Of a stretch of 64,000 bases of DNA, positions 23,959 to 34,957 are shown in pieces. Position numbers and translations under genes: made by a program. The notes beneath the pieces were generated by a model, which was given only the letters and a program-made list of their open reading frames with translations, did no database searches and was not told the DNA's origin. Origin of the DNA: Diphasiastrum complanatum (Eukaryota; Streptophyta; Lycopodiopsida; Lycopodiales; Lycopodiaceae). The stretch is from assembly GCA_029204225.1 (NCBI GenBank), contig CM055095.1, positions 39,796,141-39,860,140 on the forward strand. The letters are read 5' to 3'. Numbering within the stretch: the stretch's first letter is position 1; each line of letters starts with the position of its first letter.

Positions 23959-26900
23959 TCAATTCCTTACTTGTGTGCAGGGACTTGTGGATGTCGGTTG
24001 ATCGATCCAAGCTTGAAAGTGGCTCGTCCAACAGTGGCCCAAAAGGCCAGCTCGGTAATATACACGAGCAATTGGCAGCTGATTCTCCACGTGATCTAAG
24101 GCCAATGCCTTATTCGGATCAAAACAAATTGGTGGAAAGAAATTATCCCACTTGGTCTCAATGCTCATTAGATACTCTAAGTCCCGGGCGTAAGTTGTTG
24201 TCGCACGGACTGTTGGATCTGGACAATTGAAATACTCTGTGGAAAATTTGTTGAGAGCCCTTTGAGCGTCTACAACCGTTGTCCAGCCGTGCTCGGAGTT
24301 TATCTTTGACCAATTGTAGTTGTTGAGTGTGATTTTGTCCATTGGGGTGATGCATTCCACCCATTTGGTTTGTCGTAGACATGGTAGGAAATGGGCATTT
24401 ACCCAAAGTTGTTGAGGATTGGTCACATAAGCCCTGATGGCCACAGGGTCACGTTTGAAAAGCTGTTGACGCCACTTTGGTTGTGGTAAGAGGGCGGGGA
24501 GTGTCTGCAGCTCGTTTCCCTTGATGGTTTGTGTTGAGAAGGATATCTTCCAACCTCCTCCTGAAGACTCGTGGGGATATTTGGATAAGAATTCGTTGAT
24601 TTTCTCCTCCACGGACTTGGGGCGTTTGAAAGCCCGGCTGGCAGATATAGTGCGCGAGTCTCTTGATGAGGAGGCTTGTCCTTCATCATGGCTAATGCTG
24701 GGACCCGTGTCTTGGCCTTGGTCCTTCATCTCAGCTCCAGTATCAGGAGGTCCTTGGTCTTTCCCGCCTTACCCCTGATCCTGACTTGTGGCGCCTATTG
24801 CCTGCTGGCCTTGGTCTTGGCTCATACTTGTCTGTGCAGCATCAAAGAGAGGTGGCATTGGAATCACCATCAGGGTTGGTTGAGTCTTCTTCTCCATAAA
24901 TTGCTGACAAGCCTTGAGGGCTTGTTTGGTCTGGGCAAGCTCCTGAGTTGCGGTGGCCCGTTATTTGTCGAACTCCGTCTAGTAGTTGTTCAAAGTTTGA
25001 CTATAGATCTGCACCTGACGCCGGAAGAGATTCATCTCTGCTTGAGATAGTGGCCTTGAGTCAGGTGTAGGTTGAGCTAGCCAGGCGAGTTTTTCACTTT
25101 GCAATGCTTGCACCTCCAGCCCCCAGATGTGTATTTTCAGCTTCATATATCTGGAGTTGAGCTTGGAGGGGGGCAAGCCGTTGGGACACTGCAGACTGAA
25201 GCTCCTACACCTTGGTGGAGGCATCTATCAATGCTTTCGAGAGGCTCTAGATAGCCGTCCTCCTTCTGCTGCAACTTTGTGATCTCTTGATGCCCGTCTT
25301 GTTCGTGTTGTTGAGCAATCATCAGCTCTTGCTGCAACTTTGTGATTTCTGCTCACAACTAGGTGTTGTTCATTGCCAAATAGAATACCCAGCTGTCCAA
25401 TAAGGCCCTGGCTGCTACCGCATCCTGGATGAATGTTCCCAAGGCTTGGTAGGCCAACGTTAAGTCCGTTGGAGCAGCCGGTACGTTGACGCTTGCAAGG
25501 GCTTGTGTGGTAGTGGCTCCGATGACCTGTACAGTGTCGTCGTCGTTGTCTTCAATGAGTTTCTCCGGTGATCTCTTGTCATCTGGGGTGGTGGGATCTG
25601 TCCGATCTGGTGATGGAATAAAAATAGTTTGTACAATTGCATCATCAGGCAACGGTTGGTCGTCCTCGACAGCCTTTGATGGAGAAGTGGGTGGTGTGGA
25701 AAGAACAGAAGTGGAAACAAGGATGGGGACAGTTTGTCCAAAAGAGAGAATGGATGGAACAGAGGGAAACTGTAGGGTGGTGTTGAGGACGGGAAGGAGA
25801 AGATGGGACAGAAGTGGTCTAGCGTGGTGGTAAAAAGTTTATGACCTGCATCCACGCCAAGGTGTCCCCGGAGACAACTGTGAATCAACAGGATTGAATT
25901 GGAGAGGAAGAGCAGTGGGAACATGAGTAATGGAGGATGCGATAGTAATGGAAGGGGTGGTGGAAGATGGAACAGATGGAGAAGTAGTATCTACAGAGGA
26001 AATAGGAATGGGAACAGAAGCAGCAGTTGTGGGTGGGACAGAAGGAAGAGGAGCGACAATGGAAACAGGAGTAGGAGGCTATATAGAAGAGGAAGCGGCG
26101 GTGGTAGAAGCTGGAGCTGTTACTGGTGTGACGGTGGTGGTACAACATCTGGTGGTAGGTGGAGATGAGAAGGGAGGGGTAGCGCCATGCATTCTTTTGT
26201 TGGCTGTCGTGTCAATGACTGCAGGTTGGACAGACATGGATGCAGTAGATGGAGGATAGAGGTTAGTGTGTGGCACTATGAATGATAAAAGGCTAGAATG
26301 GCAGAAGCCGTGCACTTTTGCCTCGAGAAGTGCACATGCGAAGTTACACAGCAGGGGGCCTGCTACGATATGTTCATGTGTATTTGGTTTGATGGAGATT
26401 GTTAGTTCATGGATGAGGAAGACATGCCAGTTGTATGGCACAACCGTGGGGCCAAGGAATCCCAAGAAGGACTCCACAATCTGACTAAGTAGCTTGGACT
26501 GGATTATGTCCTTGTGAAATATTGAAACAACCAAAAAGTTGTTCAACAGATGCGCAGTCGTCTAAATTACTGGGTCTATGATAGCCTGTATTAGGTATTC
26601 GTTGTTAGTTTGGATTGGAATTTCATGTGAGGTTTGGGTTACGAAAGGTTTTATCAGGGCTTTTGTCTGACGATGAGATATGGGATGGCGATCACCGAAC
26701 ATAATGCCGACAGTGACCATCGAGTCCGCATTAATCCGTACCTTGTACATGATACCCTAGTACAGGAAGTGGAAATGCTTCTTCCACGTGTCCCTGGTGG
26801 CATAAGCATGAAGGGCGAGGCCCATGTTGATGTGAGAGTTGAAAAACGCCGGGTAGAACCCCATTGCTTCAAGAAGTGGGCCAATAATCTAAAAGCCATG

Positions 26901-27006
26901 GTTTAATCAGGGCTTCAGAAGACAAGGGCCAAATCTGGGTGGCTGAGGGTATCTCGCACTGGATCACCTGCTTGGTGCCAGAGTCGTCAGAAGGTGAGGA
27001 GGCCAT
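23959..27006 (-). pseudogene. Decayed ~1000-codon protein of unknown family
   Basis: On the minus strand a start at 27006 (MASSPSDDSGTKQVIQ) leads, after a frameshift near 26880, into one frame that stays mostly open from 26750 to about 25145, with a few stops (26562, 26079, about 25857, 25359). Order of regions: a folded-looking N-terminal domain (MYKVRINADSMVTVGIMFGD; VVPYNWHVFLIHELTISI), a long Ser/Thr/Pro-rich stretch (26150-25660), an acidic piece (DDKRSPEKLIEDNDDDTVQV), a coiled-coil-like run with repeated EITKLQQ (25340-25240), a Gln/Asp/Gly linker (SQDQG repeats near 24780), and a C-terminal 256-codon open frame (24729-23959) with KRPKSVEEKINEFLSKYPHE and WDNFFPPICFDPNKALALDH. A TATATAAGG box lies about 250 bp upstream. 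I do not recognise the family; it could be a captured host gene or a gag-like protein of a large element. Confidence 0.5.
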
Positions 27007-27250
27007 GTTAGCAGTGATAGTTAAAGCTGGTTAAAAAGTAAGAAAAACGGTGGAATGGGTAAAAAGTGATGGAAACGAGAAAAATATTGGAAAACGAAAA
27101 TTGGATGGTAGTAACAACAGTTCAGAGCGCAGATTTGGGTTCAAAATATGCAGATGATGGCTTGTATGAAGTTTGGTTGCATTTGGAGAACTTGGAAAAT
27201 TTGGTCGAAATTTGAGCAGAGCTTCGCTAGGAAAAAGACTCGAATTCAGC

Positions 27251-27260
27251 CCTTATATAG
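27251..27260 (-). promoter_or_regulatory. Possible TATA box of the unknown minus-strand gene
   Basis: On the minus strand it reads CTATATAAGG, about 245 bp upstream of the ATG at 27006. The sequence and position suit a plant core promoter. There is no other support. Confidence 0.35.
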
Positions 27261-27349
27261 CGGAATTTAGAGTGTGTATTAGGTGAAATCCACTTTCTCT
27301 TGCTCAGTTCCACCCAAATTTTGGCAGGGACCTTCTTCACAAAATTCTA

Positions 27350-27620
27350 AGACCTCAGAGAAGTCTGCGAGAGTTCAAGAGGTGATTTGACTGCCCTACG
27401 AAGGTTCTGTGAGGGTTCAGACAGTCTGCGAGGGTTCAATTCTTGCAAGAAGTGAATGCTTGCACAATTTGCTCCCGTGGTTGGATTTTCAATATCAGAC
27501 CATGTAGACAGGCTAATTTCATTGTTCTAATTTCATTTACGTCCCTTGCGAAGGTTGGTTTGATGATCTTGATGCTCTGCGAGGGTTTTGAAGATTCTGC
27601 TTCTTTGGAACCCTCGCACA
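27350..27620. repeat. Dispersed GCGAGGGTTC motif
   Basis: The words CTGCGAGAGTTCA, CTACGAAGGTTCTGTGAGGGTTCAGACAGTCTGCGAGGGTTCA, CTTGCGAAGGTT, CTGCGAGGGTTTTGA and the inverse GGAACCCTCGCA recur five to six times. The spacing is irregular. The region is non-coding, and its origin is unknown. Confidence 0.55.
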
Positions 27621-27959
27621 CACTAAAAAATGATGTTTCTTCCATCTAGATCCATTGGGTCTAGATTTGGTTGGGATGGTTTGTCCACCATCAGGTTCCC
27701 TTGTGTTGCTTGTGATTGGCATGCTTAGAATAGGATCCTTGGATTAGGACTTTATAATATGCATACAATTTGACTGGTCTAAATGTTGTAAACTTAAAAT
27801 TCCTAGGATTCAATTGAGCAATATTTGATGATAAGGGCCAAAATCAAGCTATCTTGAGTGATAGAAAATAAAATGGAGCCATTTGGAGTGATATGGATTA
27901 AACTCATTGATAAACGAACAAAAGTAGGCAATCTGATTCTCTAATTGCAAATGGTCAAT

Positions 27960-28800
27960 TATATCTCCTCTTCATTGTGCCACAAAGATCACTTGGTCAT
28001 TATGCCCTTCTTTAATTGTGCAAAACCCTGATTCAAAAATGATTGTCATCCTAAGATTTGTGATTTTAGCCATAGATAACAAATCTTTTCTCAATGTAGG
28101 TACATACAACACCCATGTAAGCCTTCTTAGCCCAGCTTCTATTCTGATGTGAAGCACCCCAATGCCTTCTACTTGATGCTAGCTATTGTCACCTAACAAA
28201 GTTTCTTTGCATTCCACAAGATACATATTCATTTAGAGGGTCTTTTATGCACACAAAATGTGACAGCTTTCCAGAATTGATAATAATTGGCATCACCTTG
28301 TCGCTTGAAATCAACACATGATCTTTAGAGGTGACATCAAAGATGGTGTATGCCCTCTCAATGTTGTCCTCCTCATTTGGTGGTTCATCATCCGTGTTTG
28401 CCCTTTCCTTTTGGGCCCTTGTTCATTGGGTTGTTTTAGCACTCTATGGCGTAATGCCCCTTTCTTCTGCAATAGTTACACATTACATTCTTAATCTTGT
28501 CCATTTTCTGTTGCACTGGCTTGCTATTGCTCCCTAGATCATCTGACATGATCTTTGTTAGTTTGAAATTCGCCCATTCCTTTGCCTCTGTTCTTGGTGA
28601 ACAATGCCTTATCTACATTATCACTTTCCTCAACTGGCTCTCTCATGAGCTTTTCTTTTGAAAGATGCAGCTCTATCATCTCTTTAAATTTGGTCCATTC
28701 TGACTTTCTCCCTCTTCCATCAGTTGGGTATGGCTCCGAAGGTGTTTCCCTATTAGAAACATCTTCATCTTGTGTTTCCACACACGGTAGTTTAATCCAT
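27960..28800 (-). pseudogene. Copia gag and pre-integrase remnant
   Basis: On the minus strand, 28781-28539 encodes a charged Gag tail (GRGRKSEWTKFKEMIELHL). A zinc knuckle, CNYCRRKGHYAIEC, follows near 28470-28500. 28157-27972 encodes the block after the protease, VLYVPTLRKDLLSMAKITN...GFCTIKEG. Stops and frameshifts intervene, and the WxxDSGA protease site is not intact. The rest of pol is missing. Confidence 0.75.
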
Positions 28801-28979
28801 CAAATACTATGCTCATCTTCTGCAACAAATTCATGGCCACTTGGCAATTGGTCTTTTCACCTATCTAGGCAATCACCTAGCATTGTTTCACTTCATTCCC
28901 TGGTACAAACAACTACAGCAGAGCACACATTCTTAACAAGTGACACATACATAATGGAAAACATTCTGACTACAGAAGT

Positions 28980-29720
28980 ATATCAAATCTCTCAATGAGT
29001 TATATTGATTGACAAGGGTCAAAAGCAAGATATTTCACAACATAGGCATCAAGTGATAGATGTCAAATTGGAGCTATATCCAATTGTAGGAATCAATTTT
29101 ATTAATAGGGGATTGGACAGAGCAATTCAAATGTCTCACACTCAAGGTTGCCCGAACTGAATCACTAGATGAGCTTTGTCATGTACTAAGGACCAATTGA
29201 ACTATATTTCAAGCATAGACTTTAATGAGCCATTTGAATGTCCAGAACTTAAGATTTATCAAATTCAATCAACCAATGAGTTATCTTGAGGATAAGGACC
29301 AATGGCGAGCTATCGTGAGTGATAAAAAACAAATATAAGTCTCAAGTGATTAAAATCACATGTTTGGAACCGAAATCAAGCTATCTTGTATGATGTGGTT
29401 CAAGTTGGAGCCATTTACAAAATTCCATGAATCTGATCACTCAATGAGAATCTTGAATGATACGATCCAAAATCAAGCTATCTCAGGTGAACAAACCCAA
29501 ATTTGAGCTACCTCAATTTCATCGAAAAGAGACCGAACTATAGGAATTTGAATGTCCTAAACTTGGCATTGTTGATTTTGATCACACAATGAGCAATTTC
29601 AAGTGATGAAAGCTAAATTTGCATGTTAGACATCAAATTCAAGCTCGAGTGATAGACATAGAATTTTGCAACATCTAAACTTAAGATGAAGCAATATTGG
29701 GCTTTATGTTTAATAATGTT
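28980..29720. repeat. Decayed ~100-bp repeats, probably old LTR or satellite
   Basis: Variants of AATCAAGCTATCTTGAGTGATA and GGAGCCATTTG recur about seven times in the same direction, and also at 27825-27910. They are too diverged to define boundaries. No coding frame is seen. Confidence 0.45.
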
Positions 29721-29879
29721 CTTCTAAAATGAACTAAAAGTCTATATTGAATGTCTGTGCTTTATTTCTTCATATTCTCTTGTTGGAGCTCGTTTAACCC
29801 TGTATGTTATTCGAATTCTATCGAATACATGATCTAACACGATTTACTTTTAGGAGATGATATACCACATAGATACTCG

Positions 29880-30720
29880 AGTTATACTACTAGTTAACTA
29901 AAATTTTAATAGTTAGCTTACTTAACTAAAATATGATAGTTAACTGAGAAACTACTAACTAGCTAATAGTCACTAACTATGCTAACTAACTAACTAACTA
30001 TCTAACGAACATTTATGTTAGTATAGCTAGTTAACTACTATACTTCTAAACTAGTTAGTTAATATTACTTAGTCTGTTAATGAAATATTCTGATAGTCAA
30101 TTAGTTAGTTTATAATAAGTAACCAACTATTATCGAAAGTTTAGCATATTTGATATTTAATATAATAATATTTAGGTATTTTAGCATATTATAGTATTTG
30201 GTTTAGTAAGGTATTTTGTTCTAAAATACTAAAGATATAATCATACTAATACACTTTTTATTTAATATATATAAATGTGTTTAGTATATTTAGTAAATCA
30301 TAATAAATAATATAACATAGGAAGTAATAAGTATTTAGTGCAGTAAAAGTTATTCCAAATGCACTTAAACTAAAAAAGACCTAGAAAATAAAATAGAAAG
30401 CAAAATAATTTTGATCCGAAATGATCCAAAACCCAAAATTTTCCTCAAAAAAAAAAACAAAGCAACTTACAAACTCTTCTAATAAAAACAGTAGGAAAAT
30501 TGATTTTGTTTAAAAAGTTTTCCTAACAAAATTGACCCATGAACATTTTTTAGCAAAAAAAAAAATTTCATGGTTACAAATGGTATCAATGTATCTAAGG
30601 TAGATGAAATTGATCCACATACATTTTATAACTAGGAAATACATTTTCCTAGTTAGTAGTTAGAAGGCATCCAAATTCATTTCTTAACGAGGAAAAATCG
30701 TGTGAAACTAGGGAATTTCA
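29880..30720. other. AT-rich DNA with TTAACTAG words
   Basis: 29885-30120 is crowded with TAGTTAACTA/CTAACTAAC words in both orientations, including four consecutive CTAA units near 29983. The remainder is A/T-rich and non-coding. Confidence 0.5.
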
Positions 30721-30742
30721 CGTTTTTCGTATGTAAGAAATG

Positions 30743-31264
30743 ATCAAAACCTTCTTGTGAAAGCGACGCTGGTGTACACGCCTTCTCCGGCACTGGTTTT
30801 GATCACGCCATCCTTCTTGATCGATTCGGCTTCATAGTTGATAATATTCTCATAAAAGAAGGCAGGTCGCAGGAAGGTAAAGGGATTATTAACTGCTCGT
30901 GACCGTGGTGCTGGGAAAAGATGCTAATTTCGGGTTCGAGCCCCGAGAGATACACGATGTGCTTGACGCCTTTTCGCTTGGCTTCACGCAAGAAGTTGTC
31001 GAGCAGCACACCTTCGACGCCATCGTTGGGTAGCACGATGAATGCAGCGTATACTCCAGTGAAAGCGGCACTGATTGTGGATGAAGTGGCATCTAGAAGC
31101 ACAGCTTCAGCTCCTTGGGCAGAGAGTGCAGCGAGCTTGCTAGGATCACGAGAACCCACCCGGACAGTGTAGTTGCCTGTAGCGAGCAGCTGCTTGGCCG
31201 CCTCACTGCCAGTTTGGCTGGTACCGCTGGTGATCAAAACGATGGGCTCCTCATCACTCATCAT
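30743..31264 (-). pseudogene. NmrA-like NAD(P)-binding oxidoreductase, first exon, frameshifted
   Basis: The minus-strand reading starts MMSDEEPIVLITSGTSQTG and shows an atypical Rossmann fold: the dinucleotide loop TSGTSQTG (family usually GATGxxG), VRVGSRDPSKLAALSAQGAEAV, DATSSTISAAFTGVYAAFIVLP, and KRKGVKHIVYLSGLEPE. After HHGHEQLI the frame shifts by one (near 30890). The other frame then gives the expected continuation PFTFLRPAFFYENIIN and KKDGVIKTSAGEGVYTSVAF, ending at a possible splice donor AAG|GTTTTG (30750). Downstream exons were not found. An older start (ATGCCAGCC in the copy at 48.1 kb) is GTG here, so the ATG at 31264 would be used. The family acts on NAD(P)H-linked reductions or redox sensing; the substrate is unknown. 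GC content is higher than in the surroundings. Confidence 0.7.
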
Positions 31265-31329
31265 GTCGTAGGCTGGCACTACTTAAGCGGCTGCGTGGAG
31301 GAACTGTATGCTGTGTGTTGATGAGGTAG

Positions 31330-31513
31330 GCCGAGGCCGGAGAGGAAGCGACTAATAAATCGATCAGCTTCTAAGATCTGCTACTAGTTGTGTCTGGCTA
31401 CTCCCCTTCTGTGTCCACAATGAGGCCGGAGATCAGGAAGCGACTGATGAATTGATCAGCTTCTAACTTCTGCTACTAGCTGTCTGGCTACACCTCTTCC
31501 ATGTCGACAGTGA
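31330..31513 (-). repeat. Tandem ~88-bp duplication upstream of the NmrA-like gene
   Basis: 31335-31422 and 31423-31513 share GGCCGGAGA.GGAAGCGACT, GATCAGCTTCTAA, TCTGCTACTAG and GTCTGGCTAC. The duplicated copy of this upstream region at 48.2 kb has only one unit. Confidence 0.75.
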
Positions 31514-31579
31514 GTGCTATGTACTACACACTCAGATTGCGGAAAGAATGACTTTATAGCATTCACAAAAAGCTTCCAG

Positions 31580-31942
31580 AACCATTTATTAGAAGGGAGA
31601 AGAGAGGCGTGTGCGTGTTAACTACAAACTGATATGAAAGTCTTGTGGGTGCGGTGCTGATATCCATGAAGCTACATTGTAGCGTTCTCAAAGGCCATAG
31701 TATTTAATTTATTTTTTCGTTTTTTGGGGACACTTACCGCCCACCGAGGTTTTAATCTATTAACCATTTATTCGAAGGGAGAGAGAGGCGTGTGAGTGTT
31801 AACTACAAACTGATATGAAAAAGCCTTGAGGATGCTGGTGCTGATATCCATGAAGCTGCATTGTAGCCTTCTCAAAGGCCATAGTATTTAATTTATTTTT
31901 TCCTTTTTTTGGGGACAATGTCCATGCCCACGGAGGTTTTAA
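31580..31942. repeat. Tandem ~182-bp duplication
   Basis: 31580-31761 and 31762-31942 share AACCATTTATT.GAAGGGAGA, GCGTGTG.GTGTTAACTACAA, CTGATATCCATGAAGCT and CCATAGTATTTAATTTATTT. They differ by small indels and substitutions. Confidence 0.85.
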
Positions 31943-32249
31943 CTTTTTTTTTTTTCTCTCGAATCAAATTGACCATGTATTATAGACTTTTTACAAAATA
32001 CATAGAAACAACAAAACTTAAAGAATGGTAAGCTTATCATCCTCTTTAAAGAGGAGTAGAGGGGAGATATAGACTAGGCCATTTGAATCTAGATAGTATC
32101 CAACAAATGTAGACTCTGAATTTAGTACAAGATTTGTCTTCTATTAGCAAACATCTATGAAAGCTATATTATCAGCAAACATTTCAAAAGTCCATTCAAC
32201 TCAAATCATGTTCATTATTCAAAAGACTTAGTAGATCTTGTACATAGAG

Positions 32250-32725
32250 ACATTTATTGCCCTATGTAGACCGCTTCCATAGGAGGAGCCATTTATTTTC
32301 TAACATTCATTAATGATTTTTCTAGAAGAACTATGACTTACTTTTTGAAGCTGTCAAGTTCTTCAAACAATTTAAAGCATATGCTAAAACTCAGACCCAG
32401 AGGAAAATCAGAGCTCTACGTATTGTGGAGAGGGAGAATTTAAAGACTTTTCAAGGCGAATGAGATACACCAACAATCCACGACTAGTTATTCACCTCAG
32501 TCCAATGGTGTAGCTGAAGGGAAGAATCAGAATCTGATTGAGAGTGCCAAGAGCATGTTGGCCCATGCCTCCCTTCCTAAGAAATTTTGGGTAGAAGCTG
32601 TATCGACTGCTGCCTTTCTACATAATCGGTCCATTACAAAAGCTCTAAACAACAAAACGTCTTATGATGTATGGACATGATCGAAACCTCCACTCAAGCA
32701 TATTCGAACTTTTGGATGTATAGCA
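32250..32725 (+). pseudogene. Copia integrase remnant (element C), part 1
   Basis: The plus-strand traces are IGGAIYFLTFINDFSRR, then YSPQSNGVAEGKNQNLIESAK (containing the catalytic Glu, next to an ERKN-like motif), LPKKFWVEAVSTAAFLHN and HIRTFGCIAC. The coding stops exactly where element B1 is inserted (32726) and resumes at 43311 with AYSQIP. It is old: frameshifts and stops are frequent. Confidence 0.85.
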
Positions 32726-33236
32726 TGTGAAGATTTGTCAAAAATTGGCAAATCTAGCTGATCAAAAACCATGTAGAATAGTGTAAATTGTGTACACAAG
32801 TGTGTCCCACACATGTGAGGCCATGATGCCACATGGAAAACCCATCCTAATGTAGGTTAGGTCAAGTCAAGAGAGTTGGTCATGTCTATTTGGTGGTCAT
32901 CTGTTGCAAAGCTACCTTTACAAGCTTTACTTCCGGCGCCACTGGCGCCAGCATTGTCCCCTGTGCCAGCAGCGCCCTTGCTGCTCTCGGCGCCACCGGC
33001 ACCGGCGCCTCTCCTGACACCACTGTGACCAGAATCCAGCCGGCGCCAAGTTCCTATGGCTGAAAATCTTTGATCGGTTCTAGCGAAGTCCAGAGAGCTC
33101 AAATCAATGTGCAATCACCTCACACGATCTAGGCATGATTAAAGGAAGCCTGGGGATCAATAAATTCTAGGGAGAGAAAATGACTTTCTAGAGAGAGAAA
33201 ATCCTAGAGAGAGAAAACGTGCTTTACCAGCCTACC

Positions 33237-34481
33237 TGTTGTAAAGCTACCTTTACAAGCTTTACTTCCGGCGCCATCGGCGCCAGCTATGTCCCCGGCG
33301 CCAGCAGCGCCCCTGCTGCTCCCGGCGCCAATGGCGCCGGCGCCGCTCCCGGCGCCACTGTGACCAGAATCCAGCCGGCGCCAAGTTCCTATGGCTGAAA
33401 ATCTTTGATCGGTTCTAGCGAAGTCCAGAGAGCTCAGATCGATGTGCAATCACCTCACACGATCTAGGCATGATTAAAGGAAGCCTGGGGAACAATAAAA
33501 TCTAGAGAGAGAAAATGACTTTCTAGAAAGAGAAAATCCTAGAGAGAGAAAAACGTGCTTTACCAGCTTGGGTAGAGTGCTTGGTATGAGGGGGGGTGCC
33601 GAATCACACCAATACTATAGGGGAGTGCGGGTTGCGACTCAGGGCGAGCTCCAACCAAGTCTCAGCCTCCCTTGCTGGAATGTTGTCATGGCTCTCGCCT
33701 TGGCATGCTAGCGCCCCGGAGACTAGGGTCGGTCACACACTTGAAATGTAACCTTCTCAGATTTATCAATAAAGTGGGATTTTCCTCAAACTGACTCTGA
33801 TTACCTTCTGGGTTTCAGTGTTCGGTAAAAGCGCCAGTTGTAAGGCCGCTTTCAAAATTTTTAACTTGGCACATAGCTGAGGGTCGTATCCCGGGACGCC
33901 AGCGGTATGCCGTCGGGACCATTCGGTCCGTGGCGCCAGCGGTATGCTGTCGGGACCATTTGGTCCAAGAACTGGTTGTTTCCATATCTGTCGCGGCTTG
34001 TGGTTCTGAGTGTTCCTTGCATGAACGTGAATGGGTTAAGCTCTTGGGGAACGGGCTCTAACCTGTCGGCTGAGTTGGATGGCTTGCTTGGGTGGATGTT
34101 ACCTGTTTATGGCTGTCCAGTCTGGCGTGGCGCCAGGTTGGCTTCCAGCGCTCGTGACGAAGCTTTCAGTTGGTTAAGTCTGATGTAAGTCAGACCGCTT
34201 GCTTGGAATGGATGTTACTCGTTTGTAACGAAGCTTCGAGTTGGTTAAGTTTGATGTATGTCGGGCGGCTTGCTTGGAGGGAAGTCACCCACATCGGGAC
34301 CCCCGATCTGGCATGGCGCCAGGTTGGATCTCAATGTTGGTTTTCGGAACTTCATGTTGGTTAAGTCTGATCGTTGTTGGCAAGTTGGCTGCTTGTATGT
34401 CAAGTGGGTTTGGATGGCAAGAGTTGAAGGCTGGGAAGCTAAGTCGTGGTTCCCGGCTCCCTTTGGGATGCCTGCGCTACA
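33237..34481 (+). repeat. 5' LTR of the complete A element
   Basis: TGTTGTAAAG...GCGCTACA. The first ~140 bp contain eight GGCGCC palindromes, followed by CT/GA-rich words (CTAGAGAGAGAAAATGAC) and, at 33768-33773, the poly(A) signal AATAAA about 530 bp in. This LTR should carry promoter and terminator for the element RNA. Confidence 0.96.
33768..33773 (+). terminator. Poly(A) signal AATAAA in the A LTR
   Basis: AATAAA occurs in the context TTATCAATAAAGTGGG and is conserved in all A LTR copies (for example 37350 and 150). Its central position would define the R region of the element RNA. This is inferred from sequence only. Confidence 0.5.
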
Positions 34482-34483
34482 TG

Positions 34484-34496
34484 TGGTATCAGAGCC
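34484..34496 (+). promoter_or_regulatory. Primer-binding site of the A element (tRNA-iMet type)
   Basis: TGGTATCAGAGCC begins two bases after the LTR end. It matches the complement of the plant initiator tRNA-Met 3' end and is the same primer type as in the copia families of this window. Confidence 0.95.
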
Positions 34497-34571
34497 GACT
34501 GGCCGGTCAGCTATGCGGATCTCACGGAAATGGCCACGGTTTGGGGTTCATCAAGACAACTGTTGTGCAAG

Positions 34572-34957
34572 GTGCTGCCCACAGTGTAAGCACGGGTGCG
34601 TCCACGGTCGGGGTGGTCGGCAGAACGGGGGACTTGATGAGTCAAGGTGCTGCCCTTGAGGTGTAAGCACGGTCAGTTCTCGCGGTTCGGGCCTGGCGTT
34701 GTCTGCACGTAGGACGGATGAGGCAAAGTGCTGCTTAGGGAGGTGAAAGCACGGTCTGTACCTTGTGGGGTGCGGGGCGACGTATTCGAACTGTACGGGT
34801 TAACCATTGATACAGAGATGCTGCTCGAATTCGGGTGTAAAGCACGGGTGGTTAGCTGCCGGTGCGGGATAGCTGCCGATCGTTTAGCTATAAGGGCTAT
34901 CGACCAAAAAGTGGTGGGGCGTGACTGAGGCAATGTGCTGCTTAATGGTGAAAGCAC
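34572..34957 (+). repeat. Five repeats of GTGCTGC...AAGCAC in the A leader, potential hairpins
   Basis: Units at 34572-34593, 34647-34670, 34728-34752, 34818-34845 and 34935-34957 each read GTGCTGC (ATGCTGC in the fourth), 8-14 variable bases, TGTAAGCAC or TGAAAGCAC, then GG. GTGCT can pair with AGCAC in each unit while the loop sequence varies. The start-to-start spacing is 75, 81, 90 and 117 bp. Their position just after the primer-binding site is where retrotransposon RNAs often keep packaging or dimer signals; that role is inference. Confidence 0.75.

Noticed and set aside
30743-31264. Horizontal transfer of a bacterial or fungal NmrA-like gene
   Set aside because: The higher GC and the family are suggestive, but a possible splice donor and plant-like upstream duplications exist. 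Without a phylogeny the claim is unsupported.
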